A DNA stretch of 60,338 nt. Origin: Neobacillus driksii. Lineage in GTDB: Bacteria > Bacillota > Bacilli > Bacillales > Cytobacillaceae. Positions 35,311 to 44,853 of the stretch are shown in pieces. The stretch is from the NCBI RefSeq assembly GCF_013409995.1, contig NZ_JACCBX010000006.1, forward strand, positions 1 to 60,338. Direction: 5' to 3'. The translations under genes and the position numbers were made by a program. Position 1 is the first letter of the stretch. Each line of letters opens with the position of its first letter. Below the pieces are notes generated by a model. That model made no database searches, was not told the origin of the DNA, and saw nothing but the letters and a program-made list of their open reading frames with translations.

Positions 35311-35335
35311 AAAAGGCTGACCCAATGGGTCAGCC
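35311..35335 (-). terminator. terminator of the leftward M14 gene (possibly bidirectional)
   Basis: GGCTGACCCA/TGGGTCAGCC forms a very stable stem; on the minus strand it is followed by TTTTTCCC. Confidence 0.75.
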
Positions 35336-35364
35336 TCAGACTATATTCTTATTATCAAAATCTA

Positions 35365-36672
35365 TTAATCCCTAGTTGATGGGTCTTCAATTCTGTTCGT
35401 TGATTCTGGAATCGCATCATAAATTGCTGTATCCACATCATGAATGGATCCGTCCGCAAGCCCTTTGAATACCTCAAATAATGGAACTTTAACTGTTTCC
35501 TTCAGCATGCCTGCCTGTTTTTGCCCAAGTGTCTGGCTTTGTCCTTTAATTTCAATCAGCATGATGGCTGCATCATTTAAAGCAAACGCTCCAAGTGCTG
35601 TACCTGGAAGGTTAACGTCAGGATATTTTTGCACTGCGCCATAATGTGAGTTTCCTCTTTGAAGAGCAAGATTGGCTAGTGCATTAACCTGTTTGCCAAG
35701 CTTTAATACCTCTTGGTCCACTTCATATTGTTTACCTGAGAAAGGATCGGTGTATGGATCGGCTACAACTGCTGCCACTTGGACTGGAACGGATCTGTTG
35801 TCCTCATCAGAAAGTGTATTAAATCCACGGTGGTGTACATCAACAAAAACATCCGGTTTAAATTCTTGAAAAACCTTTGTCACCGTACGTGCTTCGGCTG
35901 TTACATAGAAACCACCATAATTGCTGTTATTTGTTGCTTTGTTATTTAAAAATGCTGCAACTTTATTTTTGTCTTCTTTTTCTACCCTAAAATCCAAATT
36001 CGGATTGTAGTCTCTGTTCTGGTCGTAACCAGGGATTCCATACACCACACGGCCTTCATTTGCTTGACCTCTTTCACTGCCATCTGCGTTATAGTACCAA
36101 GGCGCTACAGTACCTGTAGGCAGGGCTATATTTTCTGGAAGCCAGGTCTGGTGTGTATAACGAGTAGGGTACCATTTTCCTTCAATTGTATTATCTGAGC
36201 CTTCTGGATTAATTCTAGGCATAATCCAAATCGAAACTTTATCTAATATTTCATCAATTTCCTGTCCGCCGCTTGATAGCTTTTGAATAATATCAATGGC
36301 AGCTTCTGTTCCAATTTGTTCGTTTCCATGGATTTGTGTTGTGATTAAGATTCTTTTTTTGTTTGGATCCGCATCACCGAATTTAACAACATACAGGGGA
36401 TCTCCTTTATCTGCTTCGGTTTTATAACCATCTAATGTATGGTTAGAATATCCGACAACTTCTAACTTCATTTTCCCTTTAGAAGAGGCCTCTAGTTTCT
36501 GCAGCGTATTGGTTAGTTCCTCATTGGACATGTAGCTTGATAAAGAGATATTTTGTTCTCCCTCAATATAGGGTCCGTTTGGATTTGATTGAGGTCCAGC
36601 AAAGGCGGTGCTTGAAAGTGTCATGGTTAATGCCATGGCGGCTGGGATAACAGCCTTTGAAAACTTTTTCAT
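35365..36672 (-). CDS. secreted M14-family zinc carboxypeptidase
   Basis: A 435-residue exported metallopeptidase. The signal peptide ends at Ala-Phe-Ala25. The H-x-x-E zinc motif is His115-Gly-Asn-Glu118 ('TTQIHGNEQIG'), 'MPRINPEGSDN' supplies the substrate carboxylate-binding block and 'DVHHRGF' the third zinc ligand. 'IMLIEIKGQ' near the C-terminal part probably contains the catalytic Glu. It trims C-terminal residues or peptidoglycan peptides outside the cell. AGGGGGAAAATTCT precedes the ATG. Monocistronic. Confidence 0.88.
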   Translation of the reverse strand: MKKFSKAVIPAAMALTMTLSSTAFAGPQSNPNGPYIEGEQNISLSSYMSNEELTNTLQKLEASSKGKMKLEVVGYSNHTLDGYKTEADKGDPLYVVKFGDADPNKKRILITTQIHGNEQIGTEAAIDIIQKLSSGGQEIDEILDKVSIWIMPRINPEGSDNTIEGKWYPTRYTHQTWLPENIALPTGTVAPWYYNADGSERGQANEGRVVYGIPGYDQNRDYNPNLDFRVEKEDKNKVAAFLNNKATNNSNYGGFYVTAEARTVTKVFQEFKPDVFVDVHHRGFNTLSDEDNRSVPVQVAAVVADPYTDPFSGKQYEVDQEVLKLGKQVNALANLALQRGNSHYGAVQKYPDVNLPGTALGAFALNDAAIMLIEIKGQSQTLGQKQAGMLKETVKVPLFEVFKGLADGSIHDVDTAIYDAIPESTNRIEDPSTRD

Positions 36673-36895
36673 AGAATTTTCCCCCTAATATGTAATAGCT
36701 GCCATTTTATTATTTCGGATGTAGAAATAAATGGTAGTTATTTAGTATATTACCAAGGAAAGACTATTGATTACACTGAAAAATCACTATATTTAGAAAA
36801 ATGAATCAATAGAACTTGTCTATCATGTTATTTCGGACCATTTTACCTAAATTTACCTTTTAGACAGATGGGCTTTTAATCCTGATTCTAGTAAT

Positions 36896-38725
36896 TTAAC
36901 TTTTGTTTTTCTGTAAAGGATCTTTATCTTTTATAAACTGATAAATATTGATGGCTAAATGAATATTAAATAAGGAATGACTATCATTCAAATTCGTTAC
37001 TAGAATCTCCTCAATGCGCTTTAAACGATAGTTTAGAGTATTAGTATGAATATGCAAACAATCTACCGTTTTCCGGATGTTTTGATTCTGGTCTAAATAA
37101 ACTACAAGCGTGCTTAACAATTCTCCTTTTCTAGTTTGTTCGTATTGAATAAGAGGACCTAATACTTCTTGGATAAAATCGATCAATTCTTCCTTTGAAT
37201 TTTGTAAAATAAACCTCTGGACCCCAAGATCTGTATAACTTATGACTCTATCTTCAAAAGAATAGTTTTTGAGGAATTTTATGCATTTGGTTGCTTCTAC
37301 AAATGACTCATGGATAAGAGTAAGCCCTTGCTTCATTCTTCCAATACCTATGGATGTGTCTATCTCACTATATTTATGATTAATCTCCAGCTGTAACTTT
37401 TTTGAGAGTTCCTTTATTTCAGCAACAATATTGCTAGACGAAACTTTTGAATGCAAGGAAATAAGAGCAACAATTTGATTTTTATCCCTTACCGCGGTTA
37501 CTTGAAGGTTCCTCCCAAGTAAAGTCCTATTGGTCATATGAAGTAAATTTCTGATAACGGGATCTCCAAAAACTTTTTCCTCATTAGACTTATCCTTAAA
37601 ATTAATAATAATCGCCACGTAGTTCCAGTTAGGATCAAAATTTAAGTTTTTTGCTTTCTGAATCAGCAGCTCATCAATCTGTCCTGAAAAAAGCCTGGTC
37701 ACGAATTCACCTCTTAAACGCTGCTGTGTATCAAATACGGCTTGCTCTTTTACAAGTTCAAGGGAAATGACAGTACAAGCATGTTCAAGAGCGGCGATAT
37801 CCACATTACTAACTTTTTGATGAGAAAGGATGATTAGACCACCAAGAGACTTTTGCTTAGATCCAAGCGGTAAAACAACTAATTGATATGTTTCGTCTAT
37901 TAATGTTATCTCGGAAACAGTATGTGAGTTTTCTAGTGTTAGGATAATTTGTTTTGCATACGCTTTCATATATTCGGTCATTTCAACAGAAAATGAGGAA
38001 TGACATGCGGAAGCCCTTAGCTCTCCTATTTCATCAAAGAGAAACAGGTGCTGTCCAATTGTATTATGTATATAATTCAAAATGGATTGAATACCTTCTC
38101 CATTCACAACAAGATTCGCTAAGTTTCTATGTATTTCAATGGAATGGGAAAGCGTGTTAACCATTTTTTCTTTTTCAAAAAATAATTTGGATCTTTCCAA
38201 GGCCACAGCGGCTTGGTGACCAATCGCTTCTAATAAATGAATATCCTCTTGTTTAAACTGCAAAGACTGTTCAAACGAGTCTAATGTAATGACCCCAATA
38301 CATTTACCCTTTTGCAATATAGGAGATGAAATGACAGAGGTAAAGTGGAAATTACTCGGAATCGCCTGATCTAATAAATCTCTATTATATGGGGTTAATG
38401 TAGACAGTGCCTGTTTAACTTCCCCCTCATCCCAAAAAATGAGACATTTTTTTGCTGCAAAAGCCATCCCTGTCATGGATTCACCGCTAACAAGTTTAAT
38501 TTGCCTAAAAATATGTGGATAGAATAATCCTTGCGCTGATTTCGCAATCAGTCGATTCTGGTTTTTGTCAAAAATCCATATCGAGCCGCCCCCAGCAGCT
38601 TCAACCACGGATATTGTTTCACTCATGATGGATTCAAAAATGGTATTAATATCTAATTTTGAATTTATAACGTTGGACACATGGATTAGGGACTTTAGCT
38701 GCCGATGAGTTAATGTATCTTGCAT
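36896..38725 (-). CDS. GAF-domain PucR/CdaR-type transcriptional regulator
   Basis: A 609-residue regulator. A GAF sensor domain spans about residues 15-175 ('LDINTIFESIMSETISVVEA', 'GVITLDSFEQSLQFKQEDIH'). A middle region includes a CdaR-like degenerate cyclase segment. The C-terminal PucR helix-turn-helix occupies about 540-600 ('LVVYLDQNQNIRKTVDCLHI', 'HTNTLNYRLKRIEEIL'). It is transcribed divergently from the acyl-CoA dehydrogenase operon, so it is the probable regulator of that operon, sensing a leucine- or acyl-CoA-related ligand. The family assignment is firm; the target is inference. Confidence 0.85.
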   Translation of the reverse strand: MQDTLTHRQLKSLIHVSNVINSKLDINTIFESIMSETISVVEAAGGGSIWIFDKNQNRLIAKSAQGLFYPHIFRQIKLVSGESMTGMAFAAKKCLIFWDEGEVKQALSTLTPYNRDLLDQAIPSNFHFTSVISSPILQKGKCIGVITLDSFEQSLQFKQEDIHLLEAIGHQAAVALERSKLFFEKEKMVNTLSHSIEIHRNLANLVVNGEGIQSILNYIHNTIGQHLFLFDEIGELRASACHSSFSVEMTEYMKAYAKQIILTLENSHTVSEITLIDETYQLVVLPLGSKQKSLGGLIILSHQKVSNVDIAALEHACTVISLELVKEQAVFDTQQRLRGEFVTRLFSGQIDELLIQKAKNLNFDPNWNYVAIIINFKDKSNEEKVFGDPVIRNLLHMTNRTLLGRNLQVTAVRDKNQIVALISLHSKVSSSNIVAEIKELSKKLQLEINHKYSEIDTSIGIGRMKQGLTLIHESFVEATKCIKFLKNYSFEDRVISYTDLGVQRFILQNSKEELIDFIQEVLGPLIQYEQTRKGELLSTLVVYLDQNQNIRKTVDCLHIHTNTLNYRLKRIEEILVTNLNDSHSLFNIHLAINIYQFIKDKDPLQKNKS

Positions 38726-38984
38726 CGTTCATCACTCTTCCTCTATAAAGTTGAATTCTATTACATTTCGGTCCATTTCATGTTTTTTGTGTAAAAGTCA
38801 CAAATTTATTACAACTATATTCATGAAAACGTACATAGCATAATAATGCTAATCGTTATATTCTGATTATAAGAAAATTTAGACAGTATTGAAAGGGGGG
38901 CTGTACATAGAATAGTGAGTTTATAAGTTTGTTTTTATATTTTTTTACTAAAAACAATCAGGAATTGAAAGGAGCTGTAGATAA
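38726..38984. promoter_or_regulatory. divergent promoter region of the leucine-catabolic operon
   Basis: 259 A/T-rich bases between the PucR-type regulator and the first acyl-CoA gene. The only clear element is AAAGGAGCTG before the operon start; an unrecognised activator site is expected here. Confidence 0.4.
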
Positions 38985-40124
38985 ATGAATTTTGATTTAA
39001 CGAAAGAACAAGAGATGATTCGCGATTTAATTCGAGATTTCGCCGATGCAGAGGTTGCTCCCGGGGCAGATGAACGTGATCGAACAGGGGCTTTCCCTAA
39101 GGAGATCTTTTCAAAATTATCGGAGCTAGGGATCATGGGTCTCCCATTCCCTGAGCAATATGGGGGCGGAGAGGCAGATACAACTAGCTTTGCAATCGTC
39201 GTTGAAGAACTTAGCCGCGTGTGTGCATCCACAGGTATTACATATTCAGCACATATTTCATTAGGCGGGGCGCCGCTAAATTTATTCGGAACCCACGAGC
39301 AAAAGGAAAAATACTTAACACCTATTTGTACTGGAGAATCCTTCGGAGCATTTGGATTGACGGAACCTAATGCAGGCTCCGATGCAGGGGGAACGCAAAC
39401 AACAGCAGTTCTTGATGGAGATGAGTGGGTCATTAACGGCTCTAAATGTTTCATCACAAACGCAAGCTACGCTAAGCATCTGGCAGTAACGGCGGTAACA
39501 GACCGCTCAAAAGGGATTAACGGTATCACCGCATTTATCGTTCCTACGAATGCTCCAGGATTCAATGTAATTGACAACTACGAAAAAATGGGTCTGCATG
39601 CTTCGAATACGACAGAACTAATCATGGAAAATGTAAGAGTTCCAAAGGAAAATTTGCTAGGTACAATTGGAAACGGTTACAAACAATTTTTAGCTACTCT
39701 TGATGGTGGAAGGATTGGAATTGGCGCCATGGCGGTAGGTATTGCTCAAGGTGCGTATGAAAAATCTCTTCAATATGCAAAAGAGAGAAAACAGTTCGGA
39801 AAAAGTTTATCCAACTTCCAGACTATCCAATTTAAGCTTGCTGACATGGCAATGAATATTGAATTAGCACGGAATATGGTTTTCAAAGCAGCCTGGTTAA
39901 AGGATCAAGGACGAGTATTTAAAAAGGAAGCCGCATTTGCAAAGTTATTTGCTTCGGAAATCTGCATGCGTGCATGTGACCAAGCGGTTCAAATTCATGG
40001 CGGATATGGATATATGAAGGAATATCAAGTTGAGCGATTCTTCCGTGATGCGAAACTCTTGGAAATTGGTGAAGGCACATCTGAAGTTCAACGAATGGTC
40101 ATTGCTAAACAAATTGGATGTTAA
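38985..40124 (+). CDS. yngJ: acyl-CoA dehydrogenase (isovaleryl-CoA dehydrogenase-like)
   Basis: A 379-residue FAD-dependent acyl-CoA dehydrogenase. The N-terminal helical domain, 'FGAFGLTEPNAGSDAGGTQT' and 'FITNASYA' FAD-binding blocks, 'GIGAMAVGIAQGAYEKSLQY' and the C-terminal 'QIHGGYGYMKEYQVERFFRD' are all present, with 'LLEIGEGTSEVQRMVIA'. It should oxidise isovaleryl-CoA to 3-methylcrotonyl-CoA, given the carboxylase, hydratase and HMG-CoA lyase downstream. AAAGGAGCTGTAGATAA precedes the ATG. First gene of the operon. Confidence 0.88.
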   Translation: MNFDLTKEQEMIRDLIRDFADAEVAPGADERDRTGAFPKEIFSKLSELGIMGLPFPEQYGGGEADTTSFAIVVEELSRVCASTGITYSAHISLGGAPLNLFGTHEQKEKYLTPICTGESFGAFGLTEPNAGSDAGGTQTTAVLDGDEWVINGSKCFITNASYAKHLAVTAVTDRSKGINGITAFIVPTNAPGFNVIDNYEKMGLHASNTTELIMENVRVPKENLLGTIGNGYKQFLATLDGGRIGIGAMAVGIAQGAYEKSLQYAKERKQFGKSLSNFQTIQFKLADMAMNIELARNMVFKAAWLKDQGRVFKKEAAFAKLFASEICMRACDQAVQIHGGYGYMKEYQVERFFRDAKLLEIGEGTSEVQRMVIAKQIGC

Positions 40125-40156
40125 ATAATAAATATCATTGTTAAAGGAGCCCTGAC

Positions 40157-42127
40157 ATGGATATCAGTGGAATTTTACAAGTCGTTTCAAATAGTAAACT
40201 CATTTATCCAGCAGAAGAAAAAGTGCGTTCAACCTCCATTGGAAGTACCGAAGCTTTTCAAGAACTTCTTAAACAATCCCAAGACGATCCTGCGGCATTC
40301 TGGGATCAAACAGCCCGCGAACTTGTTTGGTATGAACCATGGAAAGAAACCATTAGTGGAGAACTTCCTGATTTTCGCTTTTTTACCGGCGGCATTAGTA
40401 ATCCGAGTGTAAATTTACTTGATCGGCATATCGAAAATGGTGCTGGAAACCGAACTGCTCTTATTTGGGAGGGTGAGAACGGGGACAGCAAATTTTACAC
40501 GTATAATATGCTTCTTGCAGAAGTAAATCGATTTGCGAATGTTCTTAAATCATTTGGGGTAAAAAAAGGTGATTGTGTCGCTATTTTTCTTCCAAATCTA
40601 GCGGAAGCCATTATTTCTGTTTTGGCTTGTTTTCGAATTGGCGCTATATACAATACGATTTTCTCAGGTTATTCCGAAAAATCCTTGACGGACCGATTAA
40701 TCAATTTTGAACCGAAAGTATTAATTACGGCGGACGCAACAAAGCGTCGGGGTAACTTGATTCCTTTGAAAGAAAAAGTCGATCATGTTGTCCCATCTAT
40801 TCCTTCTATTGAAGCGGTCATTGTCGTAGATAGATTAGGATTAGAGGTTCAAATGAAAGAAGGCCGAGATTACTGGTGGCATGAACAGACAAAAGCTGCA
40901 AGCATTGTTTGTGAACCTGAGAGATTAGAAGCGAATGAGAGTGGTATTGTATTCTATACAAGTGGTACTACCGGTAAACCAAAAGGTGTTGTGCATTCCG
41001 GCATGGCTTTTGTCATTCAGAACTACATATATGCCAAGTATCATATGGATCACCGTCATGACGATGTGTTCTGGTGTACCGCGGATATCGGCTGGTTAAC
41101 CATGCATATTTGGGGAATTACAGGGGCATTAGCAAATGGTGTAACCACCGTTGTCTATGAAGGGTCTGTTGATTATCCAACAAAGGACCGTTTTTATCAA
41201 ATTATTGAAAAATACAGGGTGAATAAACTGTTTACTGCTCCAACCGCTTTAAGAATGTTAAAAAGTATGGGAGATAAGGTATTGGAGAAATTTAATTTAT
41301 CTTGTCTCGATGTCATTTCCCTTGTTGGAGAACCATTCGATCCGGAAAGTTGGAACTGGACATATGATGTGTTAGGAAAGAGGAAAGTCTATATTAATAA
41401 TACGTGGGGGCAAACTGAAACAGCGGGGTCGCCAATTGCAGGAGCTGCTTGGCTGACGCCGATGAAGCCGGGTGCTGCAGGTACTGCCTTTTTAGGTGCT
41501 GTTATGGATGTCGTTGATGAAGAAGGCAATTCAGTTCAGCCTGGAAGGTTAGGAAATCTAGTGATTCGAAAACCCTTTCCTATGCTTTGCAGGACACTTT
41601 GGAAAGAACCTGAGCGTTATTACGCATCTTATTTCAGCCAAGTGGACGTCTGTTATTATGCCAGTGACCTGGCATTAATCGATGCTGATGGTTACTTATG
41701 GGTTGTTGGCCGTTCCGATGATGCGTTTAATGTCGCAGGACATCGTCTAAGTACAATGGAGATGGAGAGCGCTGTACTAGAATGTTCAGGTGTTTCTGAA
41801 ACCGCCATTATTGGAATTCCTGATGAAATTAAAGGTGAGGTTCCACTTGTATTTGTCCGTCTCGCAGATGGCTATGAGGGTACAGAAGAACTAAAACAAC
41901 AAATAAATGCTCAAATCATTCAACAAATTGGTAAGATTGCAGCTCCCAAATCGATTATTTTTACAGATATGCTGCCGAAAACAGTCAGCGGGAAAATCAT
42001 GCGTCGTTTATTAAAGGAAATCGTTATATCCGGAAAGGTCCAAGGTGATATTACTGGACTAGAAGATCCAGCAATGGTTGCACAAATACAAAAAATTGTT
42101 GCTGAAAGAGCGTCCGTTAAAAGGTAA
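40157..42127 (+). CDS. acyl-CoA synthetase of the acetyl/propionyl-CoA synthetase type
   Basis: A 656-residue AMP-forming ligase. The N-terminal ACAS-type segment ('YEPWKETISGELPDFRFF'), the P-loop 'FYTSGTTGKPKGVVHS', 'WGQTETAG', 'GRSDDAFNVAGHRLSTMEME' and the catalytic Lys in 'PKTVSGKIMRRLL' are intact. It activates a short carboxylate (acetate, propionate, acetoacetate or isovalerate). In B. subtilis the equivalent operon position is held by the shorter YngI; this protein is longer and closer in layout to AcsA/PrpE, so a different substrate is possible. AAGGAGCCCTGAC precedes the ATG. Confidence 0.85.
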   Translation: MDISGILQVVSNSKLIYPAEEKVRSTSIGSTEAFQELLKQSQDDPAAFWDQTARELVWYEPWKETISGELPDFRFFTGGISNPSVNLLDRHIENGAGNRTALIWEGENGDSKFYTYNMLLAEVNRFANVLKSFGVKKGDCVAIFLPNLAEAIISVLACFRIGAIYNTIFSGYSEKSLTDRLINFEPKVLITADATKRRGNLIPLKEKVDHVVPSIPSIEAVIVVDRLGLEVQMKEGRDYWWHEQTKAASIVCEPERLEANESGIVFYTSGTTGKPKGVVHSGMAFVIQNYIYAKYHMDHRHDDVFWCTADIGWLTMHIWGITGALANGVTTVVYEGSVDYPTKDRFYQIIEKYRVNKLFTAPTALRMLKSMGDKVLEKFNLSCLDVISLVGEPFDPESWNWTYDVLGKRKVYINNTWGQTETAGSPIAGAAWLTPMKPGAAGTAFLGAVMDVVDEEGNSVQPGRLGNLVIRKPFPMLCRTLWKEPERYYASYFSQVDVCYYASDLALIDADGYLWVVGRSDDAFNVAGHRLSTMEMESAVLECSGVSETAIIGIPDEIKGEVPLVFVRLADGYEGTEELKQQINAQIIQQIGKIAAPKSIIFTDMLPKTVSGKIMRRLLKEIVISGKVQGDITGLEDPAMVAQIQKIVAERASVKR

Positions 42128-42136
42128 TATGCAGGC

Positions 42137-42172
42137 TGGTCATTTGTCAGGAACAGGCCCGGCAAATGACTG
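42137..42172 (+). other. intra-operon hairpin
   Basis: GGTCATTTG pairs with CAAATGAC around a G+C-rich loop, in the 169-base gap between the synthetase and biotin carboxylase genes. There is no T-run, so it may stabilise or process mRNA rather than terminate it. Confidence 0.4.
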
Positions 42173-42296
42173 GTTCCATTTACAAGATTACGAGTTTAAG
42201 ATCGTTGAAAAAATAAATCATTAAATTTTTACATATCTTTGTAATAAAGCTTACGAGTATTGATATTGATAGAAGCGCGAGAAAGGATGGAGAGGC

Positions 42297-43658
42297 ATGT
42301 TCAAAAAGGTGTTAATTGCTAATCGCGGCGAAATTGCTGTTCGTGTAATCCGTACATGCAAAGCCTTAGGTATAACAACGATTGGAGTATACTCAGAAGC
42401 TGATGCGGACGCGCCACATGTGAAATTAGCGGATGAGGCCTATTTAATCGGCGGTTCCCGTGTAGCAGAAAGCTATTTAAATATTAATAAGATACTAGAG
42501 GTCGCTCGAGGAACGGGAGCGGAGGCAATCCACCCTGGATATGGCCTGCTTTCCGAAAATGCTGAATTTGCCCGCCGTTGTGAAGAAGCTGGTCTTATAT
42601 TCATCGGACCCTCTCCAAAGGTTATTTCGAAAATGGGGAGTAAGATTGAATCACGCAAAGTGATGGAGGAAGCAGGTGTTCCTGTTGTACCAGGGATTAC
42701 CTACCCGCTGTCAGATGCAGAGGAAGCGGTAGAAGTGGCAGATCGCATCGGTTACCCTGTGATGCTGAAAGCTTCCGCGGGAGGCGGGGGAATTGGAATG
42801 CAGGTGGTACAGAATGGTGATGAAATTCGAAAAGCTTTTGCCGGAAACCAAAAACGTGCTACTGACTTCTTTGGCGATGGGTCGATGTATATTGAAAAAT
42901 TTGTTGCAAATCCAAGACATATTGAGATTCAAATTTTAGCTGACGGTTTTGGAAATACCGTTTACCTATGGGAACGTGAGTGTTCCATTCAGCGTCGTCA
43001 TCAAAAAGTTGTGGAGGAAGCCCCGTCATCCTTTATAACTGAAGAAACACGTACCAAGATGGGTGAGGCTGCAGTCAAAGCGGCAAAATCTATTGGGTAT
43101 AAAAATGCAGGCACGATCGAGTTTTTAGTGGATGAAGAACAAAACTTCTACTTTCTTGAAATGAATACTCGTTTACAAGTGGAGCACCCGGTTACAGAAG
43201 AAATTACAGGATTAGACTTAGTCGAGCAACAATTACAAATTGCTGCAGGTAAACCATTGAATTTTTCTCAGGGAGAGGTAAAGCGTGAGGGCCATGCCAT
43301 TGAGGTTAGAATCTATGCAGAAGACCCTAAAACATTTTTTCCTTCACCCGGAAAAATAACCAAATTGGAGCTGCCGAACGGACCGGGAGTTCGGCATGAA
43401 TTAGCCATTCACGGTCAGTCCGTTGTCACCCCTTTTTATGATCCAATGATTGCAAAGCTTGTTATAAAAGGCAGTACTCGTGAAGAAGCAATCAATCGCC
43501 TGCAAACTGCATTGGCAGATTATCATATTGAAGGAATTAAAACAAACATTCCTATGCTGCAAGAAGTTGTTGCGCATTCGGCATTCCATTCTGGTGATAC
43601 GACAACAGACTTTGTCAGCAAGTACTTAAAAACGAATAAAACTAACAAGGTAAAATAG
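42297..43658 (+). CDS. yngH: biotin carboxylase subunit of an acyl-CoA carboxylase (3-methylcrotonyl-CoA type)
   Basis: A 453-residue AccC-like ATP-grasp enzyme that carboxylates biotin. It opens 'FKKVLIANRGEIAVRVIRTC'; the glycine-rich loop 'LKASAGGGGIGMQ', 'ERECSIQRRHQKVVEEAP' and 'EMNTRLQVEHPVTEEITGLD' are complete. It lacks its own biotin domain, which is the next small gene. With the beta subunit at 45663 it should make 3-methylglutaconyl-CoA. AGGATGGAGAGGC precedes the ATG. Confidence 0.92.
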   Translation: MFKKVLIANRGEIAVRVIRTCKALGITTIGVYSEADADAPHVKLADEAYLIGGSRVAESYLNINKILEVARGTGAEAIHPGYGLLSENAEFARRCEEAGLIFIGPSPKVISKMGSKIESRKVMEEAGVPVVPGITYPLSDAEEAVEVADRIGYPVMLKASAGGGGIGMQVVQNGDEIRKAFAGNQKRATDFFGDGSMYIEKFVANPRHIEIQILADGFGNTVYLWERECSIQRRHQKVVEEAPSSFITEETRTKMGEAAVKAAKSIGYKNAGTIEFLVDEEQNFYFLEMNTRLQVEHPVTEEITGLDLVEQQLQIAAGKPLNFSQGEVKREGHAIEVRIYAEDPKTFFPSPGKITKLELPNGPGVRHELAIHGQSVVTPFYDPMIAKLVIKGSTREEAINRLQTALADYHIEGIKTNIPMLQEVVAHSAFHSGDTTTDFVSKYLKTNKTNKVK

Positions 43659-43669
43659 GAGGAAAAATC

Positions 43670-43882
43670 ATGAGTGAAATCATTGCAAGTATGGCAGGAA
43701 GTGTATGGAAGGTTTTAGTTCAAGTTGGAGATCAAGTTGAAGAAGGTCAGGACGTTGTCATTTTGGAATCGATGAAAATGGAAATTCCAATTGAGGCTGA
43801 ATTCGATGGAACGGTAAAAGAAGTAAAAGTGGCTGAGGGCGAATTTGTAAATGAAGGTGACGTCATTGTAGTTGTCGAATAA
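43670..43882 (+). CDS. yngHB: biotin carboxyl carrier protein (stand-alone biotinyl domain)
   Basis: A 70-residue biotinyl/lipoyl domain. Lys36 in 'LESMKMEIPI' is the biotinylation site and 'GDQVEEGQDVV' and 'EGEFVNEGDVIVVVE' are the flanking hammerhead strands. It shuttles carboxybiotin between the biotin carboxylase and the carboxyltransferase. AGGAGGAAAAATC precedes the ATG; it starts 11 bases after the previous gene. Confidence 0.93.
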   Translation: MSEIIASMAGSVWKVLVQVGDQVEEGQDVVILESMKMEIPIEAEFDGTVKEVKVAEGEFVNEGDVIVVVE

Positions 43883-43912
43883 TCCTTGGCAAGGTGGAAA
43901 GGAGATGGATCG

Positions 43913-44839
43913 ATGAAGTGGCCGAAAGGTGTAACCATTAAAGAGGTTGGTCCTCGTGATGGTTTACAAAATGAAAAGACCTTTATCTCAACGGAAGATA
44001 AAATCACGTGGATTAATCAATTGTCAGAAAGTGGACTAAAACATATTGAGATTACCTCTTTTGTTAATCCGAAATGGATTCCTGCACTTTCAGATGCCAC
44101 TGCGGTAGCAACTGGCATTACCAAAGTGCCTGATGTCACCTATACAGCACTCGTTCCAAACCTTTATGGTTTGGAACGTGCCTTTCAAGCGAACATCGAT
44201 GAAGTAGCTGTATTTATGTCAGCTAGTGAAACTCATAATCTAAAAAATATCAATAAAAGTATTGATCAGACTTTCCCGGTATTACGAGACTTGGTCAGAG
44301 AAACCATTTCAGCAGGGAAAATCAGCAGAGGTTATGTTTCGACCGTTTTTGGCTGCCCTTATGAAGGCCATGTTGATATTGACAGTGTCATACGAGTTTC
44401 CGATAGATTATTTGAAATGGGGATTGCAGAGCTGTCTCTCGGAGATACAATCGGTGTCGCAAATCCAAAGCAAGTTCAAGAAGTTTTGGAGGTTTTATTG
44501 AAAAGATTTCCTGCAGATAAATTAGCCATGCATTTTCACGATACAAGGGGATCAGCTTTGGCCAATATCCTAGTTTCATTAGAGATGGGGATTACCATTT
44601 TTGATTCTTCTCTTGGCGGCTTAGGTGGATGCCCGTATGCGCCTGGAGCGGCCGGGAACGTAGCGACAGATGATTTACTCTATATGCTTCACGGGATGGG
44701 CATTCACACTGGAGTCGATCAGAATAAGTTACTTCATGCGTCGCAATTTATTCAGGAAAAGATCGGCAGAACTTTACCTAGTAAAAGTTTTCAAGCAGCC
44801 AGCTCTGGAATGGGCGGAAAACTTGGAAAGACCGTTTGA
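43913..44839 (+). CDS. yngG: hydroxymethylglutaryl-CoA lyase
   Basis: A 308-residue TIM-barrel enzyme that splits HMG-CoA to acetyl-CoA and acetoacetate, the last step of leucine breakdown. Catalytic 'EVGPRDGLQNE' (Arg15-Asp16 region), 'AMHFHDTRGSALANI' with metal-binding His, and the signature 'GGLGGCPYAPGAAGNVATDD' with the catalytic Cys are present. ATG at 43913 follows AAAGGAGATGGATCG. Its stop overlaps the run-in to the next gene. Confidence 0.92.
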   Translation: MKWPKGVTIKEVGPRDGLQNEKTFISTEDKITWINQLSESGLKHIEITSFVNPKWIPALSDATAVATGITKVPDVTYTALVPNLYGLERAFQANIDEVAVFMSASETHNLKNINKSIDQTFPVLRDLVRETISAGKISRGYVSTVFGCPYEGHVDIDSVIRVSDRLFEMGIAELSLGDTIGVANPKQVQEVLEVLLKRFPADKLAMHFHDTRGSALANILVSLEMGITIFDSSLGGLGGCPYAPGAAGNVATDDLLYMLHGMGIHTGVDQNKLLHASQFIQEKIGRTLPSKSFQAASSGMGGKLGKTV

Positions 44840-44853
44840 GGGAAGGTGAAATC